A DNA stretch of 64,000 bases, from contig NC_070563.1 of the NCBI RefSeq assembly GCF_026914185.1, positions 1,178,001 through 1,242,000 of the forward strand, given 5' to 3'. Below the pieces are notes generated by a model. That model did not search any database, was not told the origin of the DNA, and worked only from the letters and a program-made list of their open reading frames with translations. How positions within the stretch are numbered: the stretch's first letter is position 1; each line of letters opens with the position of its first letter. Of the stretch, positions 9,986 through 22,449 are shown in pieces. The stretch comes from Puccinia triticina (taxonomy: Eukaryota > Basidiomycota > Pucciniomycetes > Pucciniales > Pucciniaceae). The position numbers were made by a program, and so were the translations under genes.

Positions 9986-12900
9986 GTAGATTAGCCAGCT
10001 GGTGTTTGGATGTGCGCCACTGATACTTCCAGGCACCGGGTCAACCATCTGAGCATAGCCGGGGTTTTCTTGATCGTTGTGCAGCCAAACACCAGTGACG
10101 CCTCAAATCTGCCGCAATACCTTGCCCCAGTAGTGATGGGCACCCCAGTATCCACGCAAGATTAAAGTGTATTCCTCCCTGGATACCGTCAACTTGAAAG
10201 GCCAGCTCATCTGGGCCACAAATTCTGCCTGCTTTTGTTCATCGAGAATTGAAGTCGAGTCAATGTTGAAGTAGAGATGAGGAGGAGATTTCCCATTGGG
10301 GAAGTATAATGTAGACAATTCTTCCAAACAGCTTCCGGCAATATCATCTGGATTCTGAGGCTTACTGGGTCTGGATTTCTTACTCCTGGAGGTGTTGCAA
10401 GTCTGACATTGAAGACCAGAGGTACCCGCTAGCCCTGACGATGCCCAAAGTGTGATGAGCGCCCCCGCATCAGCATAGCCAATGCCGTTGCTGTCAAACA
10501 TAGCTTGAGTTATCTTTAGCGAGGCCAATACGCGGTCAGATCGGGGATGATTGATTGGCTTGCTGTGTTGCTTGCGGGGGCACAAAAAGACTCGATGTTC
10601 TTCCATTGCAAACAGTGTTTGCAAAGCTTCCGAGGAGTTGGCCTTTGGGTCCAGCAGGATTTCCATGAAGAAATCTGCTGACGAGTACTCCCCGGCAAAG
10701 AAAGAGGTGGGATGTAGATTGCGAGCCGCTTGGAATAGCTGGTTTGACCCGCGAGTAAGGATTGTCTTCAATGATTTGTTCCCAACTAGCTCGTTCGTCA
10801 ATCTGGAGGCAAAGTGGGAGGGAAGAATGTGGAAAAGGTCGTTTTTTTTGCCGCCCGGGGATCGCAGCCAAAGGGGCGTGTATACCGCATATAAGGAATC
10901 CAACGAAGCAGCCAGCCAGCATCGGTTTTGCCTGAGGGCGTTATTCGAGGCGGCGTAGGACGCATAAGTCGTATGCCCCGCCCGGTTGATGTTTTGGGAA
11001 TTTCGCGGCCTTCCAAGCTTGGCCCGCTTGTTGGGACCGTCCAGGAGAGCCTCAGTGGTGTCTGGTGGCCGGCCATCATTCATTGCTGCCCTCTGTCGCT
11101 TGGTTGGTTTGATCCAGCCAATCGATTGAGCTATGCTCTTCTGGTCCTTGGTGGTAATCCCATATCGGATCGGCACCCCGCGCATCCTGAGGGAGTGATC
11201 GGTCTCCAAAGCTTTAACAAAGGCGTAAAGCTCCGAAAAGCCGGCCAACATGCTCTTTTTACCGGAACTACAGGGAGAAACACAGTATTGTTAGATTGAT
11301 CTAAGAGATAAAGTGCTGTAAAGCAGACAAGATAAGAAAAAAACGACTGACCTAAACATATAGTACACGCGATGCATGCTCTCCTGAGCATTTGTTGAGC
11401 TTGGAAGACCATCTTCGCCGTTGGGCGAGTCCTTGAGCATCTGGCGGCGGCTCGGAAACAGCATGGACTCAACGTCCGCCATCGTCCACCAGTCAAGCCA
11501 CGCCTTGACCTTTGGGAACCGGTGTCGCATTTCGTCGATCTTTTCGTCGTGAGTAGGACCAGTTGGGTCGCATGGCTGCAACAATGCCAAACACTTAGCT
11601 TCAAAGAGCGCCTAGAGAGAGGGAATGCCCGGGTTAGCGTTCATCCAGCCTACAAGAGCAAGAAAGGGGAATAAAATCAGCAATACTCACCTGCTCATCG
11701 GCCATTATGACCGCCCGGTTGCGCTTCACCCTTGTGATCGACTGTCGGAAGTGTTCCCGACACCCCTTGAGCGCTTGGCTTCCTGGGGGTCCGTTTCGCC
11801 AAATACTTCCATATACGCCGCGATGAAACCCCTCTGCTGGGCTTTTGAAAAATCGATGATGCTTTGAGCAAGGCCCTCGCGTTTGTGTTGCAGGAGTGAG
11901 GGAATCAGGAATTGACGGAAAAGAATAGAGAAATGGATGGTGTAATATGCTTCGCTGAGCCCTCGGATCCAGCTCAGCTGGACTGGTATCCACCGACCGA
12001 TGTTGTCGCAGTACATCAAGGTTGTAAGGAGATATCTGGAAGCAAAAAATTGGTAAGTTACGTCTGAGATCAAACCTCCTGAGTAGAGTTTCCCGCCCTC
12101 CTCGCTACAATCAAACAAGCGTTGTGACATCCAGTTTGTCTGGAACGTAATATGCTCTTTGCCACGCTTGCAAGCAATGGAGATGATATCCATTCCGTTC
12201 CTGCATTCAACAAAATAAATCGGATTCTCAGTGAGCAAATAATCCGAGTAAAAAGATAGTCAGGGGACTTACAATTGCCATTCAAACAAATCGTGCATGA
12301 ATTTGTTGCCACCATCACCACCCTTGCTGGATCCGAAATCCATTTGCTGAAGAATCTGTCGGCAAAGATGGCGCAGCCGGTTGGAGTTCCCCAGTGACTC
12401 GTTAATGTTAACCACACTGGTGGTAGGTTCGCCTGGCGCTGTTATATTACCTATCTGATGGACCAAAAAAAAAATGTCCAGTCCAGTGAGCAAGTGAAAT
12501 GCTGATCCACAGGCAAAAGATTAGAGAAGGAAAGCAAATAAAGTTGAAATAGAAGATACAGACCTTGAGCTGGAGGGCAGTGGCCTTTGGGTTATTCTTG
12601 ACGGTCTCTGTTAAGTCCTTTTTTGCCAATGGGTCGGGTTTCTTTGAGGAGGGCCATCGATGGTTGTGGAAGCCACGGTGTCGGAGGAGCCCCCAGCCGG
12701 TTTTTTTGTGATAGTCGAATCGGCAATGTGTATCTGAGCAACTTTCCCAATAAATCTTGCCTGGGCAATGACCTGCAAGTCCTTTGCAGGTTGGGTTACT
12801 GCACAATTGACCCAAAAAAGATCAGAACAGTGGTTGCCGCGGAACACATAGGGGACGCCTTGGATCCAACTGACCTGCTGAGGAACTCCTCTATTTTTCC

Positions 12901-13392
12901 ATGGCCGGTCGGTGGGGGGCCCGCGTAATCACACCCGTCCTGATTGCACCGGAGAACACCAAGACAGTAAATTCGAATAACCCGCCACTCGTCCGACTTG
13001 GCGCCATTGCTGCTGCGCTTCAAGTAACCAACCGCTCCGAAGTTTGCAAACTCGCCGTCAATGGGGCGGACAAATACCGTCGATCCATTTGGGTATAGGG
13101 GATACCCCTGCCTGTCCAACACGCAGCCATGGTCAATGTAAGTTGAGAATCCCTGGTCCATGGCAACCGGGAATTGCCAGTTGGCGACGTCTTTGGGTTC
13201 TGCCAATGTTGGGTCTTCAGGGCCGCCAGATAGTTGAGGAGGGGGTATTTGCCAGAGGGTATCACTAGCCGGGTTGGAGAGGTTAGTACTAGGGGGAATG
13301 GATGGTGTGGAGGGTGTCGTGGTGGGGGGATCAGGGTCGATTGGCCGGGTGGGATGGAGGATTTGCACGGAGATTTTTTTCTTGCGGGGCAT
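9986..13392 (-). pseudogene. MULE transposase with WRKY-GCM1-type zinc finger and USP-like domain
   Basis: Spliced minus-strand exons: 13392..12875, 12798..12564, 12454..12273, 12200..11691, 11611..11352 and 11267..~9986. All introns are GT-AG and under 120 nt. The N-terminus holds a Cys/His finger (YCLGVLRCNQDGCDY, then CKGLAGHCPGKIYW and GLLRHRGFHNHRW), as in Mutator and FLYWCH/GCM-type transposases. The DDE core shows LISDVTYQFF, IIDFSKAQQRGF and NAQESMHRVYYM, with likely acids D, D and E. The last exon has a peptidase-C19-like Cys box (NRCWLAASLDSLYAVYTP) and a His box (GAHHYWGKVL). Defects are a 1-nt deletion near 11770 (frame ETDPQEA to QALKGCREHF) and a TGA at 10105-10103 after GKVLRQI. 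The start at MPRKKKIS was chosen over an upstream Met. Confidence 0.7.
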
Positions 13393-14010
13393 GGGGAAAT
13401 GATTCCAATGACCAAATGCAAACAAATAAGCTTATCGCGGGTATCTATATGGTTATCTCCTTATCTCCTGGTTAATATGCTGGGTATAATTTTATGTATC
13501 TCTATTAAGGTTGGTGAATAGAGTTGGCGGTGGGAAAGTGGGAATTAGTGGGGAGGGACTGATTGGTGATGTTGCGGCACCTAAACCCAGTTTTTGATGA
13601 CAAACCGGTTGGTTTCGAGGTTGTTGCTGCGCTACTTAGGGCAGCGGTGATAAATGCTAGGCCTCCTTGGGTGAGATACTGGAGTATTAAGCTTAACGGA
13701 GGGAGCGTTGACGGTTATTCCGGAGGGATTGTGAAGATTGAGTTGCAAATTTATTTTTAGTTCACAGTGTATGTAGATTTACACGCTATGTAACGAGAGT
13801 TGTAACCTCACAGGTGGTAAAATTGCATGATATAGGGCTGCGGGGCCGGATTTACAAATTGAGGTTTACGGCGGGTCCATTTACAATGGGTGCTATGTAG
13901 CGCACAAATTGTAAAAATAATTTACAAATGGAATATATGCAATTTTACATTGTGCGGTGTTTGCAATGCACTGACATTGCAAAACACGCATTGCAAAAAT
14001 CATCCACCCT

Positions 14011-14020
14011 GTAAAAAATG
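14011..14020. repeat. 10-bp target site duplication, right (MULE)
   Basis: GTAAAAAATG, identical to 6364-6373. Confidence 0.75.
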
Positions 14021-15262
14021 TTATCATCATTAAATTCTACACCCTTCAAAGTGTAGGAGACAAATTTAAAATTTCAAAAAAGGCTCAAAAATAAGCCATG
14101 AAAAAGCAAATAAAAAACTGCATGCATTCTGCAGAAATTTAGAAGACACCAGTTTGTCAAACCATGTCTTTTTTTGCAGAAAAACTGAGTTTTTTTAGTA
14201 AGGCCCTTTATTTTACCCTGCTCAGAGCCCTACAATGTTGACGGAGCTGCGGAGCAGAGTCCTCCAAATCACTCTACTTTACCCAGGAATCATCTTGGAG
14301 TGGCAGTGTCCTCCCATTTCTACGCAGGGACCACTTTTGTTCACCACAACGGTCTCTAAGCAAGGAAGGGCGGGTCCTGGACCATAGTCAGGGACAATGA
14401 CAATGACAAGGATTGGCTGGACTGACAAGCCAGAGGGACTTTATGGTGGTGGAACTCGTGCTTGATCTTGGCAACAATGGTGGCGCCAACCCCCAGCTTG
14501 ACCTTTGTCCCGTCTCTTGAGACCTTCAAGTGCCTATTCCCACTGCAGAGGAATTTTCTAAACTGGGAGTGAGAGCCAGATCCGGACACAATTGATATAT
14601 CAGCATATTTTCAAATGAGGGTAGCACTTGCAGAGGCTGGCCTTGCACAAGCCCAAACGTCTGACAAAAATCAGTCCTTTGTCCTACCCACGCAATCAAA
14701 AATCAAACCAAGGCTATGTGAGCCAATCCCCTTTATCTAGAGCTAATGACATTTATAAGACTTCAAATTGAATAAAATTGAATTCTCATCATCATAATGG
14801 AAAGGTAGAGCCTGAGGCTTGGTGAATGGGCCTTGTGACAGAAGGACACCCTTTTGCTTTGCAAAAGCTGAAAAATATCGAACCTCCTGGCTTAGATGGC
14901 TTGATTCTAAGGGATGAAACAAGAGATTTGATGGGGTTGGTATACATTTGACTTAGTTCATAATCATCCCATAATTGTTTGGAAGCGATGCAAATATATA
15001 TCGAAGGGTAACATAGATGGGCTGGATAAATAAAAACTGCGAAGGATAGTATACAGAAGATCATAATCTAGATAGCGTATAATAATTCGAAATCGCATGT
15101 CTGTTTCACCGTGAACGACTGTGGTGAAGAAAAAAAAACTTGGCTTTAAAGCGTGAATCAGAGCGGGAAAAGTGTCTGTAAAAAGATGATAAGAGAAGAG
15201 GCGTTGGTATGATCTCATGCATCCATCAAAGTCATCAATCGGTGTAACCAAGCTATAGACGA
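14021..15262. other. No gene recognised
   Basis: AT-rich sequence next to the MULE, then ordinary-composition noncoding DNA. The short open frames (for example near 14356-14589 and 14792-15266) show no protein-like pattern. The last part may be the 3' UTR of the minus-strand gene at 15263-16049. Confidence 0.45.
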
Positions 15263-16049
15263 TCATTCCTCCACAACCATAGATACACTATTCGAGGATC
15301 CCTCTCCCTGACAAATCGCGCGTGGTTCGGAGTCGACCTCGTTGATGTCGTAGATAGTCTTCGTCGACCGTCTTTTTGCCTGCAGGATGGAAAAGCGGGG
15401 TCTAAGAGGCTTCGAACCGTTGTTGGACTTTTGCGGGGAAGTCTTCACACTGGGTCTTCGCGAGATAGAGGTTGATCGGAAGATATTCATTGATGCTCTT
15501 CGCAAATTAGGCCTTGGAGGCGGCAGCTGCGCGATGACAGATCGAGCTCTACATACGTCACAATAGATGGAACAGCATAAGGAAACGAATATTTATCAAT
15601 GTCGGCCATATATGTTAGGCTTGATCCAGGGTGGGGATGAGATATGTTTCAACCCACCGCATTCTTTTCGACGGGGAAGGAGAATTGAGACCCGTCTTGA
15701 TTACCAGCACAGGCTCTTCGGCCACCAAAGTTTTTTCGGACTCGGCGGAACAAGTGCGTCCTAGGACGCGAGCAACAGGAGCCCGGCCAGAGACCTGTGA
15801 CGGGCCCGCAGTCGAGATGGATTGTTCTCGCTGCTGGCGTTCAAGCCCGGATTGATAGCAGTAGAAATCTGGATTCTCGGGCACGAACACCTCCTTGTAA
15901 GCTTGGGATAAAAGCTTCTTCGGCTCAGTCGTGGGTCTCGGCGGGCTGTCGAGGAGGTCTTCTGGTCTTCCACAACAGTGGAAAGACTCGTCAGAATCCG
16001 AGTCGTCGTGGCTGTCACGTTGATATCGGATTGACAGGCGGCGCATCAT
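15263..16049 (-). CDS. Hypothetical protein, two exons
   Basis: Minus strand. Exon 1 is about 16049..15654, starting MMRRLSIRYQ with an acidic DDSDSDES stretch. Exon 2 is about 15526..15263, basic and Ser-rich (LRRASMNIFRSTSISRR), ending SVSMVVEE. Both lie in protein-like composition. A GTTGAA donor and a CGCGCAG acceptor would join them in phase 0 to ~219 aa, but the donor is weak and an alternative GTGGGT lies 4 nt upstream. I see no known domain, signal peptide or membrane segment. The repeated R-x-x-S sites suggest a kinase-regulated or nuclear protein, which is speculative. No transposon features surround it, so it may be a native gene. Confidence 0.45.
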
Positions 16050-16199
16050 TCTGAAGGAAATAACAAGAAGAAATATGTGGGTATCGGGAGGAGATAGGGG
16101 GGTTGCGAGTATAGTCAAGTGGACGGGATGAGTGTGGCAGAGTTGGTGAGGAGAAGAAAATTGTGGACGAAAGGCGAGGCATTTATTTATCACTAATGA

Positions 16200-17836
16200 C
16201 TGAGGAAGCGCTGCATGTAGGCCCAGTCGAGCAAGGAAGATGCTACTCTGGCTTCCTACTCAGTCCAGATCACACCCCAACAGGCTCACATCAGAGAATA
16301 TCTTCACGAAGTTAACTATCTACGTCCCTCTTTGAAAGCTAACGAAACGGGGAGAGGTGGCTATGAGTCTAGCTTGCTGCAGGCTAAAAATATGCGCCGC
16401 ATAGATGCAGAAACTCATTTTTGTGCGGTGTACTGCAAGTGGTAGCTTTCTGCCCCTGAAAAAAAAATGTGAAGGCCGCGATTACTTGCGATCGCAGTGT
16501 TGCAATCCTACATCTCAAGTCGTTTCGTCGTACTAGTTTTATGATCTGCGTGCTGAAGGAGTCGGAGTATCCAGAAATCAATTTTGTTATTTTGTTCTTG
16601 AAAACGACCGAGCAGTAGGACCCAGGAGATGAGGAGTCGGATACGCCCGTGATCCGAACTAGTGACGTGCCCGCTTATATGCTCTATGAAAAACTATCAA
16701 TGTATATCCACGAATGTCTATAGGAGAGATCCATCGAAGAATCGTAGGCCGACGTGATTTAGATTCCAAGCAAACATCTCGGTGGTGGTGATCAGTGGCG
16801 GTGGAGCCAGCCCGAGAGTACTCACCAAGGGTACTCAACACGCGACTGGGCTTGACCGGTCCCCCGCGCGGTGCCGCAGCAAGGGGCTTAAACCTTGACA
16901 CGGGCTGTGGACATCCTTGCGACAGCCCACCCAGCGTCCGGCCCGACCGCCGCCCACAGGCCGGGCACCTGCTGGGCCGAGACGACCGCCCGGTGGACGC
17001 TACATAGCCCCACACATTGACTGCCCACAAGCGCGGAATGATCTCCAGTCCTCCTCTCCGCCTCCTCAAAGCAGTATATCTTTCATGAACTTGAAAAAAT
17101 TGGACTGTACTCCCCTGATGGTCTTGGACCAGTTTTTGTAAGCCCCCTCCTCTGCTGGGCTTACAAGATTTCACTAGATACCTGTCACAGCTTGTATATA
17201 GTCCATTTGCCTTTCTTCCCTGGCTCAGCAGAGAACTGACCATCCTTCTCTCTGAGTCAGTAATCAAACCTCCCAGTGTTTGGTCCTAGAACCTCTCTAG
17301 GCTCTCCACCTCTTCCCTTGTGCCACCTCTTTGACACGGACATCTCAAGTCCTTACAGTTTTTGCCAGTTCCAGCCATCAAGAATTTATTGTATTTTTCT
17401 TGATTCTTGGTCAAAACTAGCTATTACTGTGAAGAATTTCTCCTGATGATAACTGGGACAGAACATTTACCAAGATCTTGTTGCACTCCATTTCTCTCAA
17501 TGGTGATTATTTGTTGGCCATTGGGTTTAGTTTTTTGCCCTAGATGATGTGTCAAGACCAGCCATTGAGGGGATTTTTCCAAGTTTTTTTGGAGTCCATG
17601 AAGTGTACACTCCAAAAGTATTTTCATTCACAGGAATGCACTACATTTTTGGCATGCAATGATTTGAAATTCATGCTTTCTGAAGTGTATGCAAGATCAT
17701 TTTTGTAGTACACCGCTGTAAGACTCAAAAGTGGTAATGAAACCCTTTTGCTGAATTTTGAAGGGTATGATGGAGTTGCAAGCTCTGCCCTTCTGTTATC
17801 AGTCAACAAGGCCCACCAAGCTCAGCTTGGAAAGTT
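16200..17836. other. No gene recognised; contains a GC-rich island
   Basis: A markedly GC-rich block at about 16790-17010 sits between AT-richer stretches. The 202-codon minus-strand frame across it has Arg/Gly/Ser-rich composition typical of chance ORFs in GC-rich DNA. No tRNA, LTR pair or TIR was found. Confidence 0.4.
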
Positions 17837-17841
17837 TTATT

Positions 17842-18087
17842 TGTCAGGTTGTGGTTCTGCTACTCTTAGCTTTATCATACCTGCTGGTGTCACTCATTCA
17901 TGACCTGTCATTCACAGGTCTTACCCTCAATTAGGGATCTTCATGTGACACCAGTGGATGTTCTTTCACCCACCTGCAGCCATTCATATCCAAGCGTCCT
18001 TAGTACAGTGGTTAGTACACTTGACATGGATATAAGAGACATGGGTTCAACTCCCATAGGACACATAATATTTTATGGAGTTTCACA
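17842..18087 (+). repeat. 5' LTR A (246 bp)
   Basis: TGTCAGG...TTTCACA, followed directly by the primer site. It carries a tRNA-like module at 17994-18064. It is nearly identical to 23343-23588, with one difference near position 11. Confidence 0.85.
17994..18064 (+). ncRNA. tRNA-like Pol III module inside LTR A
   Basis: A 71-nt segment that folds like tRNA. The acceptor arms GCGTCCT / AGGACAC have one mismatch. The D arm GTAC-AGTGGTTA-GTAC includes the A-box pattern TAGTACAGTGG. The T arm ATGGGTTCAACTCCCAT includes the B-box pattern GGTTCAACTCC. It most resembles eukaryotic tRNA-Asp. The anticodon arm is poor (two weak or broken pairs, and no U at position 33), so it is tRNA-derived rather than a working tRNA. 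An identical copy lies in the 3' LTR. Confidence 0.6.
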
Positions 18088-18103
18088 GGTTATGAGCCCA
18101 GCG
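18088..18103 (+). other. Primer-binding site (half tRNA-iMet type)
   Basis: GGTTATGAGCCCAGCG abuts the LTR. It is complementary to the anticodon arm of initiator tRNA-Met, as in Drosophila copia, rather than to the tRNA 3' end. Confidence 0.75.
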
Positions 18104-18175
18104 TAAAAGAGCTATTGAGTCGTAGGAGTCCCGACTGGTCCACCCCTTTTCCTTCCTTCCTATAGACATTGCACC

Positions 18176-21100
18176 GTGGCGGATCCTAATACCGGTGAAG
18201 AAACCAACAATTCAGCCTTTCCGGATCCACCTACCACACCACCTGCGGAGCCTTCCCTTGAGCCGGAAGACAGCACTCCGCTTGCCTCTAGTCGCGCTTC
18301 TTTCCAATCCATCGAATCCGAGTCCAAGGATTTTGTCAATAATCTTCTCATCCCATTGACCTCTACCCTTTCTCCTGTCAGCTCCAAAATCCCCAACCTC
18401 TCACTTATCAACATGAGTCTCGACGCCTCCTCCATCAAATTGGTCACCGAAAAGCTGGACAAAGACAACTTCTCCAGCTGGTGATGGGCCATTGTTACCT
18501 CCTTGGGCTATAAGGGACTGGACGATTATATCCTACTCGACCAGACCGATGAAATGAAGAAGAAGCCCGACTATCAGCAGCTTAATAAAATGACTACAAA
18601 CTTCATCCGACTACATCTCTCCAACGACAACTTAGAGCGATTCGTCTCAGATCTCAGGGATTTCGACGCCAAGAAGTTGTGGGATGCAATCAAAGCACAC
18701 TTCGTCGCCAAGACCATGGAAAATGCGGCGAGTGCGATGGATAAGTACTTCGACATTCACTTCGATGAAAACAATATGGATTCCTCCATTGCCACTGTCC
18801 GAAAATCTTTCCGACACTTGTGCGAAGTTGGTGCGGCCAAATTTGGAAAGGATGGCCTCACCGCAATGGCTGTAGTCTTTGCGCTCAGGAAGCTTCCTCC
18901 CTCACTCAATACCTTCCGGACACTTCAGTTCAAGGAGTTCAAGGAAGACGCGAAGGTCAAAATGGAGTCCTTCCTTAGTGCACTCAAATCCGAGGTGCGT
19001 CGGCAGAAGGAAGCACAACAGGAAGCCCTAGCCACTGCCACTGCCCTAGCCGTCACCAAACAATCCTCCACCTCCGGAGAGACCATCAAGAGGAAAGGAC
19101 GACGAGTTCAGTGTCTTGATGGAAAACACAATCCGGACGCCATTCACCCTGCCTCAGAATGTTTCCAGCTGCACAAGGACAAAGCGATCGCGCATCATCA
19201 GGCAGCCATTGATTGTCTTAAGAGAGAAAATCCCCAAGCAAGTCTTAGCGCGAGGAGCTCTTTCAAGGACGTGATAGTCTTAGATAGTGGGGCCTCCGCT
19301 CATTACCTAAAAGATTGATCCTACTTCACCTCCTTGTCGACCACCTCCTCGTCAGTTTTCGGAGCAAACGGTGCTCCCATTCCTATCCTCGGCTTCGGAC
19401 CTGCAGTCATTCAAACCGCCATCGGTCCCCTAACCCTCAGTCTGGCGTACTATGCGCCTAAGCTTTCCAACTCCCTAATCTCACTCACCCACTTCATACG
19501 GATGGGATTCTCCCTTATCCCAAGTGCTGGGGGAACCCGTTTCGAATGTCGCCGAGGATTGGAGGTTGTTTTTATCGGCTCTACGGCGGAGAATGTTCTA
19601 CTCATAGACATGAACCCGTTGAAAGCGCTCTTGGCTCAAAGTCTCAGTCCAATTGATCTCCATCAAGCGTTGGGACACCCTAGCCTTCCGTACTTCAACA
19701 AGGCCTTTCCTGAGCTCAACCTCAAGTCACTCGACTGTGACGTCTGCGATTGAGCCAAGATGCATCGACAACCGTTTGGCGGCTCATTCCCCATTTTTTC
19801 CGCACCCCTCGATTGTGTCCACATGGACCTGTGCGGCCCTATAAGTCCTTCATCTCGGGGGGGAAATCGCTATTTCCTGAAGATTATTGATGGCTTCTCA
19901 AAGTATCAATTTATCTACCCCATGAGATGTAAGTCCGACACCTTTCACTTCTTCCAACTGTTTCTCAACCAGGCCGAGACTTACACTGGCCGGAAATTAA
20001 AATTAGTGGTCTCCGATAATGGAGGAGAGTTCTGCAATCACAAATTCAACTCACTCTTCTTCTCGATGGGAATCCAACATCTCACGTCCGCCCCCTACAC
20101 ACCCCAACAAAACCCATTGGCCGAACGCGGAAACCGTACCACGGTCAAGAAGACTCGGGCTCTCTTGATGACCAGCGGCCTGCCACTTGAATGGTGGGGC
20201 GAGGCAGTTGTAATGTCCGTCTACTTGGAAAACCGGTTGCCAGACAGCTCCATAGGGTTTGCCTCTCCCTACGAGAAGTGGCATGGGAAGAAACCTGATC
20301 TAACCGAGCTTGTCCCATTCGGCTGCAGGGCCGTGCTGTTCGAGGAGCAAAAATGGAGGGACTCTAAGTTCTCAGCCTCAGGAGTTGAGTCCGTGTTCAT
20401 CGGGTATGATGGTCATCATCGATCATACAAGGTCTGGATTCCGAAGACCAACAAATTGGTCACTTCTCATCATGTGAAGCTCTTCCCGAAGACGTTCCCT
20501 CTCCTCGACCCTTCAGGAGAAGCAATGGATCCCCCAGTTCTGTTTGACTTTGACGACCTTGGTACGACGGTCAATGCACCCAGCAAGCCGGCTCCACCTC
20601 CCCCTGTAGAAATGGCGCCGGGGGAGGGGGTGGATGAACAGGACCTTCACAATCCGCAGCCTGAGCCACCCGTTCCTCCGCCCTCGCCTAGGATTTCGCC
20701 AATCAACACTCCGGTCAACCTGCCGGGGCCCGCCGCAAAAGGATACGCCTATGTTGCACCCAATAACATCTCGTCAGACATTGATGAGAGCAACATCATA
20801 TCAGGGTCCAGGCGTCACAGGGCGCTCGTAATAGTAGGGGAGCCGTCCTCTGAGTCCGACCCAAAAACCTATGGCGATATCCTCGGCAGGATAGACGAAA
20901 ATGAGTGGTTAATGGCGGTGGAGGTCGAACTCAACAATATCAAACGGCACGAGGTGTGGGTAGTAGCCCCCAAGAACCCTGGCTGTAGGGATCTCGACAC
21001 CACGTGGGTATTTAAGCGAAAATTCGATGCGGACGGCGAGCTACTCAAGTACAAAGCCCGCCTCTGCGTCCGAGGTTTTTGGCAAATCGAAGGCGTTAAC

Positions 21101-22435
21101 TACAATCGCACCTTCGCGCCTACAGGTCGAACTTCGTCTCTCAGGATCATGCTAGGGATAGCTGCAGTCCACGGCTGGCAAATTCAGCAAATGGATGTGA
21201 AGTGTGCTTTCCTCAACGGCATACCGGAAGAAGACATCTTCATCAAGGTTCCTGAAGGCGTTGGGATTGAATTGCCTCCGGGGCACGGTCTCAAGCTGCA
21301 AAAGTTGCTCTATAGACTCAAACAAAGTCCTAGATGCTGGTACGCAGCTCTGAAGGATTTCTTCGATTCGGTCAACTTCTTCCCTGCGGACGTCGATCCG
21401 TGTCTCTTCTGTCATCAGGACGCATCAAGACCCTGCTTCGTATTTGTGCATGTGGACGATTTGGTCATCATGGGACCCAATGTCTCCTTTCTGAAGTCGA
21501 AAATCAAGGACCGCTTCGAAATGGAAGACCTAGGGGACTGTAGATACGTTCTTGGTATGCGGGTCTCGAGGAATCTGGAACAGGGGACTGTTACTCTTAG
21601 TCAGGATAGGTATGCAAGGGAGATCCTTGAGGAATTCGGTATGCTCAACTGCAAGCCCGCTTCGACTCCGCTCCCGGGCAATGCTCTTTCGTGCCCGACA
21701 AAAGACGAGCCTGTCGATCCCGGTTTTTGCTACCGAAGGGGGGTGGGTCTGTTACAATATCTTGTTTAATGCACCAGACCCGACCTAGCCTTCGCAGTAA
21801 GCTATCTCTCCCAGTTCCTCAACGCGCCCAAGAAGACACATCAAGAACAGTTGCGACACACTTTGAGATACGTGCAACACTCGAAAGACTACGGAATAAC
21901 CCTTGGCAAGGTGGGAGGCCCCGCGCATCGGCTTGTTGGCTACGCAGATGCTAGTTATGCCTCTGGACTCAACTCAGCATCCTTTGCAGGAAGTCTCCTC
22001 CGACATAATGGAGTCATCAGGTGGAGGTGCCAAAAGCAAGACGACGATGGTCCATCGCTCTCCACAACTGAGGCCGAATACCGAGCTTGTGCTTCAACTG
22101 GTCAGGATATTAGGTGGGCCGAACAGCTACTTGAGCAAATTTATCCACTTCTCAACATAACTCCCTCCCCGGTCGATCTTTTCTGCGACAATCAAGGTGC
22201 TCTTGCCTTGCTTCAAGATTTGGTCTATCAACACCGCACTCGACACGTCAATGTTCGCCACCATTGGCTAAGATATCACATCAACATTGCAAAGAACTTC
22301 AAGGTCAGCTACGTTGCAACTAACAACAACCACGCCAAATTTCTCACCAAGCCTCTCAAACCAAAGAAGACACAAGCGGCAATAGCGCAAGTCACCCTGC
22401 GGAACATCGAGCTCAATGGCAACATCAGTGCCTAG
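18176..22435 (+). pseudogene. copia gag-pol polyprotein with four in-frame stops
   Basis: One continuous frame of ~1,420 codons, broken only by TGA at 18482 and 19316, TGA at 19751 and TAA at 21767. There is no frameshift. The first codon is GTG where ATG is expected. Domains in order: UBN2-type Gag; a knuckle of the C-x-GxHNP...H...C type (CLDGKHNPDAIHPASEC); protease VLDSGASAHYL; the integrase zinc region and core with HMDLCGP, SDNGGEF and NPLAERGN; reverse transcriptase QMDVKCAFLNG and VHVDDLVIMG; RNase H ADASYASG, STTEAEY and FCDNQGA. Catalytic residues look intact apart from the stops. At least two stops fit C-to-T change (CGA to TGA after SSW, CAA to TAA after QYLV). Confidence 0.85.
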
Positions 22436-22440
22436 TGAGC

Positions 22441-22449
22441 AAGGGGGGC
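22441..22449 (+). other. Polypurine tract of LTR B
   Basis: AAGGGGGGC immediately before the TG that opens LTR B. A second tract, CACGGGGGGC, precedes the 3' LTR A at 23333-23342. Confidence 0.6.

Larger units (their letters stand above)
6374..14010 (-). mobile_element. 7.6-kb MULE (Mutator-like) transposon
   Basis: It is bounded by a 10-bp duplication (GTAAAAAATG), typical of the 8-11 bp made by MULEs. The ends form a short imperfect TIR: GGGGCTGTTGATTTTTACAAT on the left against AGGGTGGATGATTTTTGCAAT from the right, 16 of 21 identical. Inside each end are several hundred AT-rich bases with repeated TTGCAA and TTTACAA motifs (6400-6740 and 13820-14000). The minus strand encodes a zinc finger, a DDE transposase and a USP-like domain. 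A TGA, a TAA and a 1-nt deletion make this copy non-autonomous. A second transposon sits at 7387-8602. Confidence 0.7.

Noticed and set aside
16659..17267. 202-codon minus-strand ORF
   Set aside because: It crosses a GC-rich island and has Arg/Gly/Ser-rich composition without protein-like motifs; likely chance.
17994..18064. A functional tRNA-Asp gene
   Set aside because: The anticodon stem has mismatches and position 33 is not U; its identical copy in the other LTR shows it is part of the LTR.
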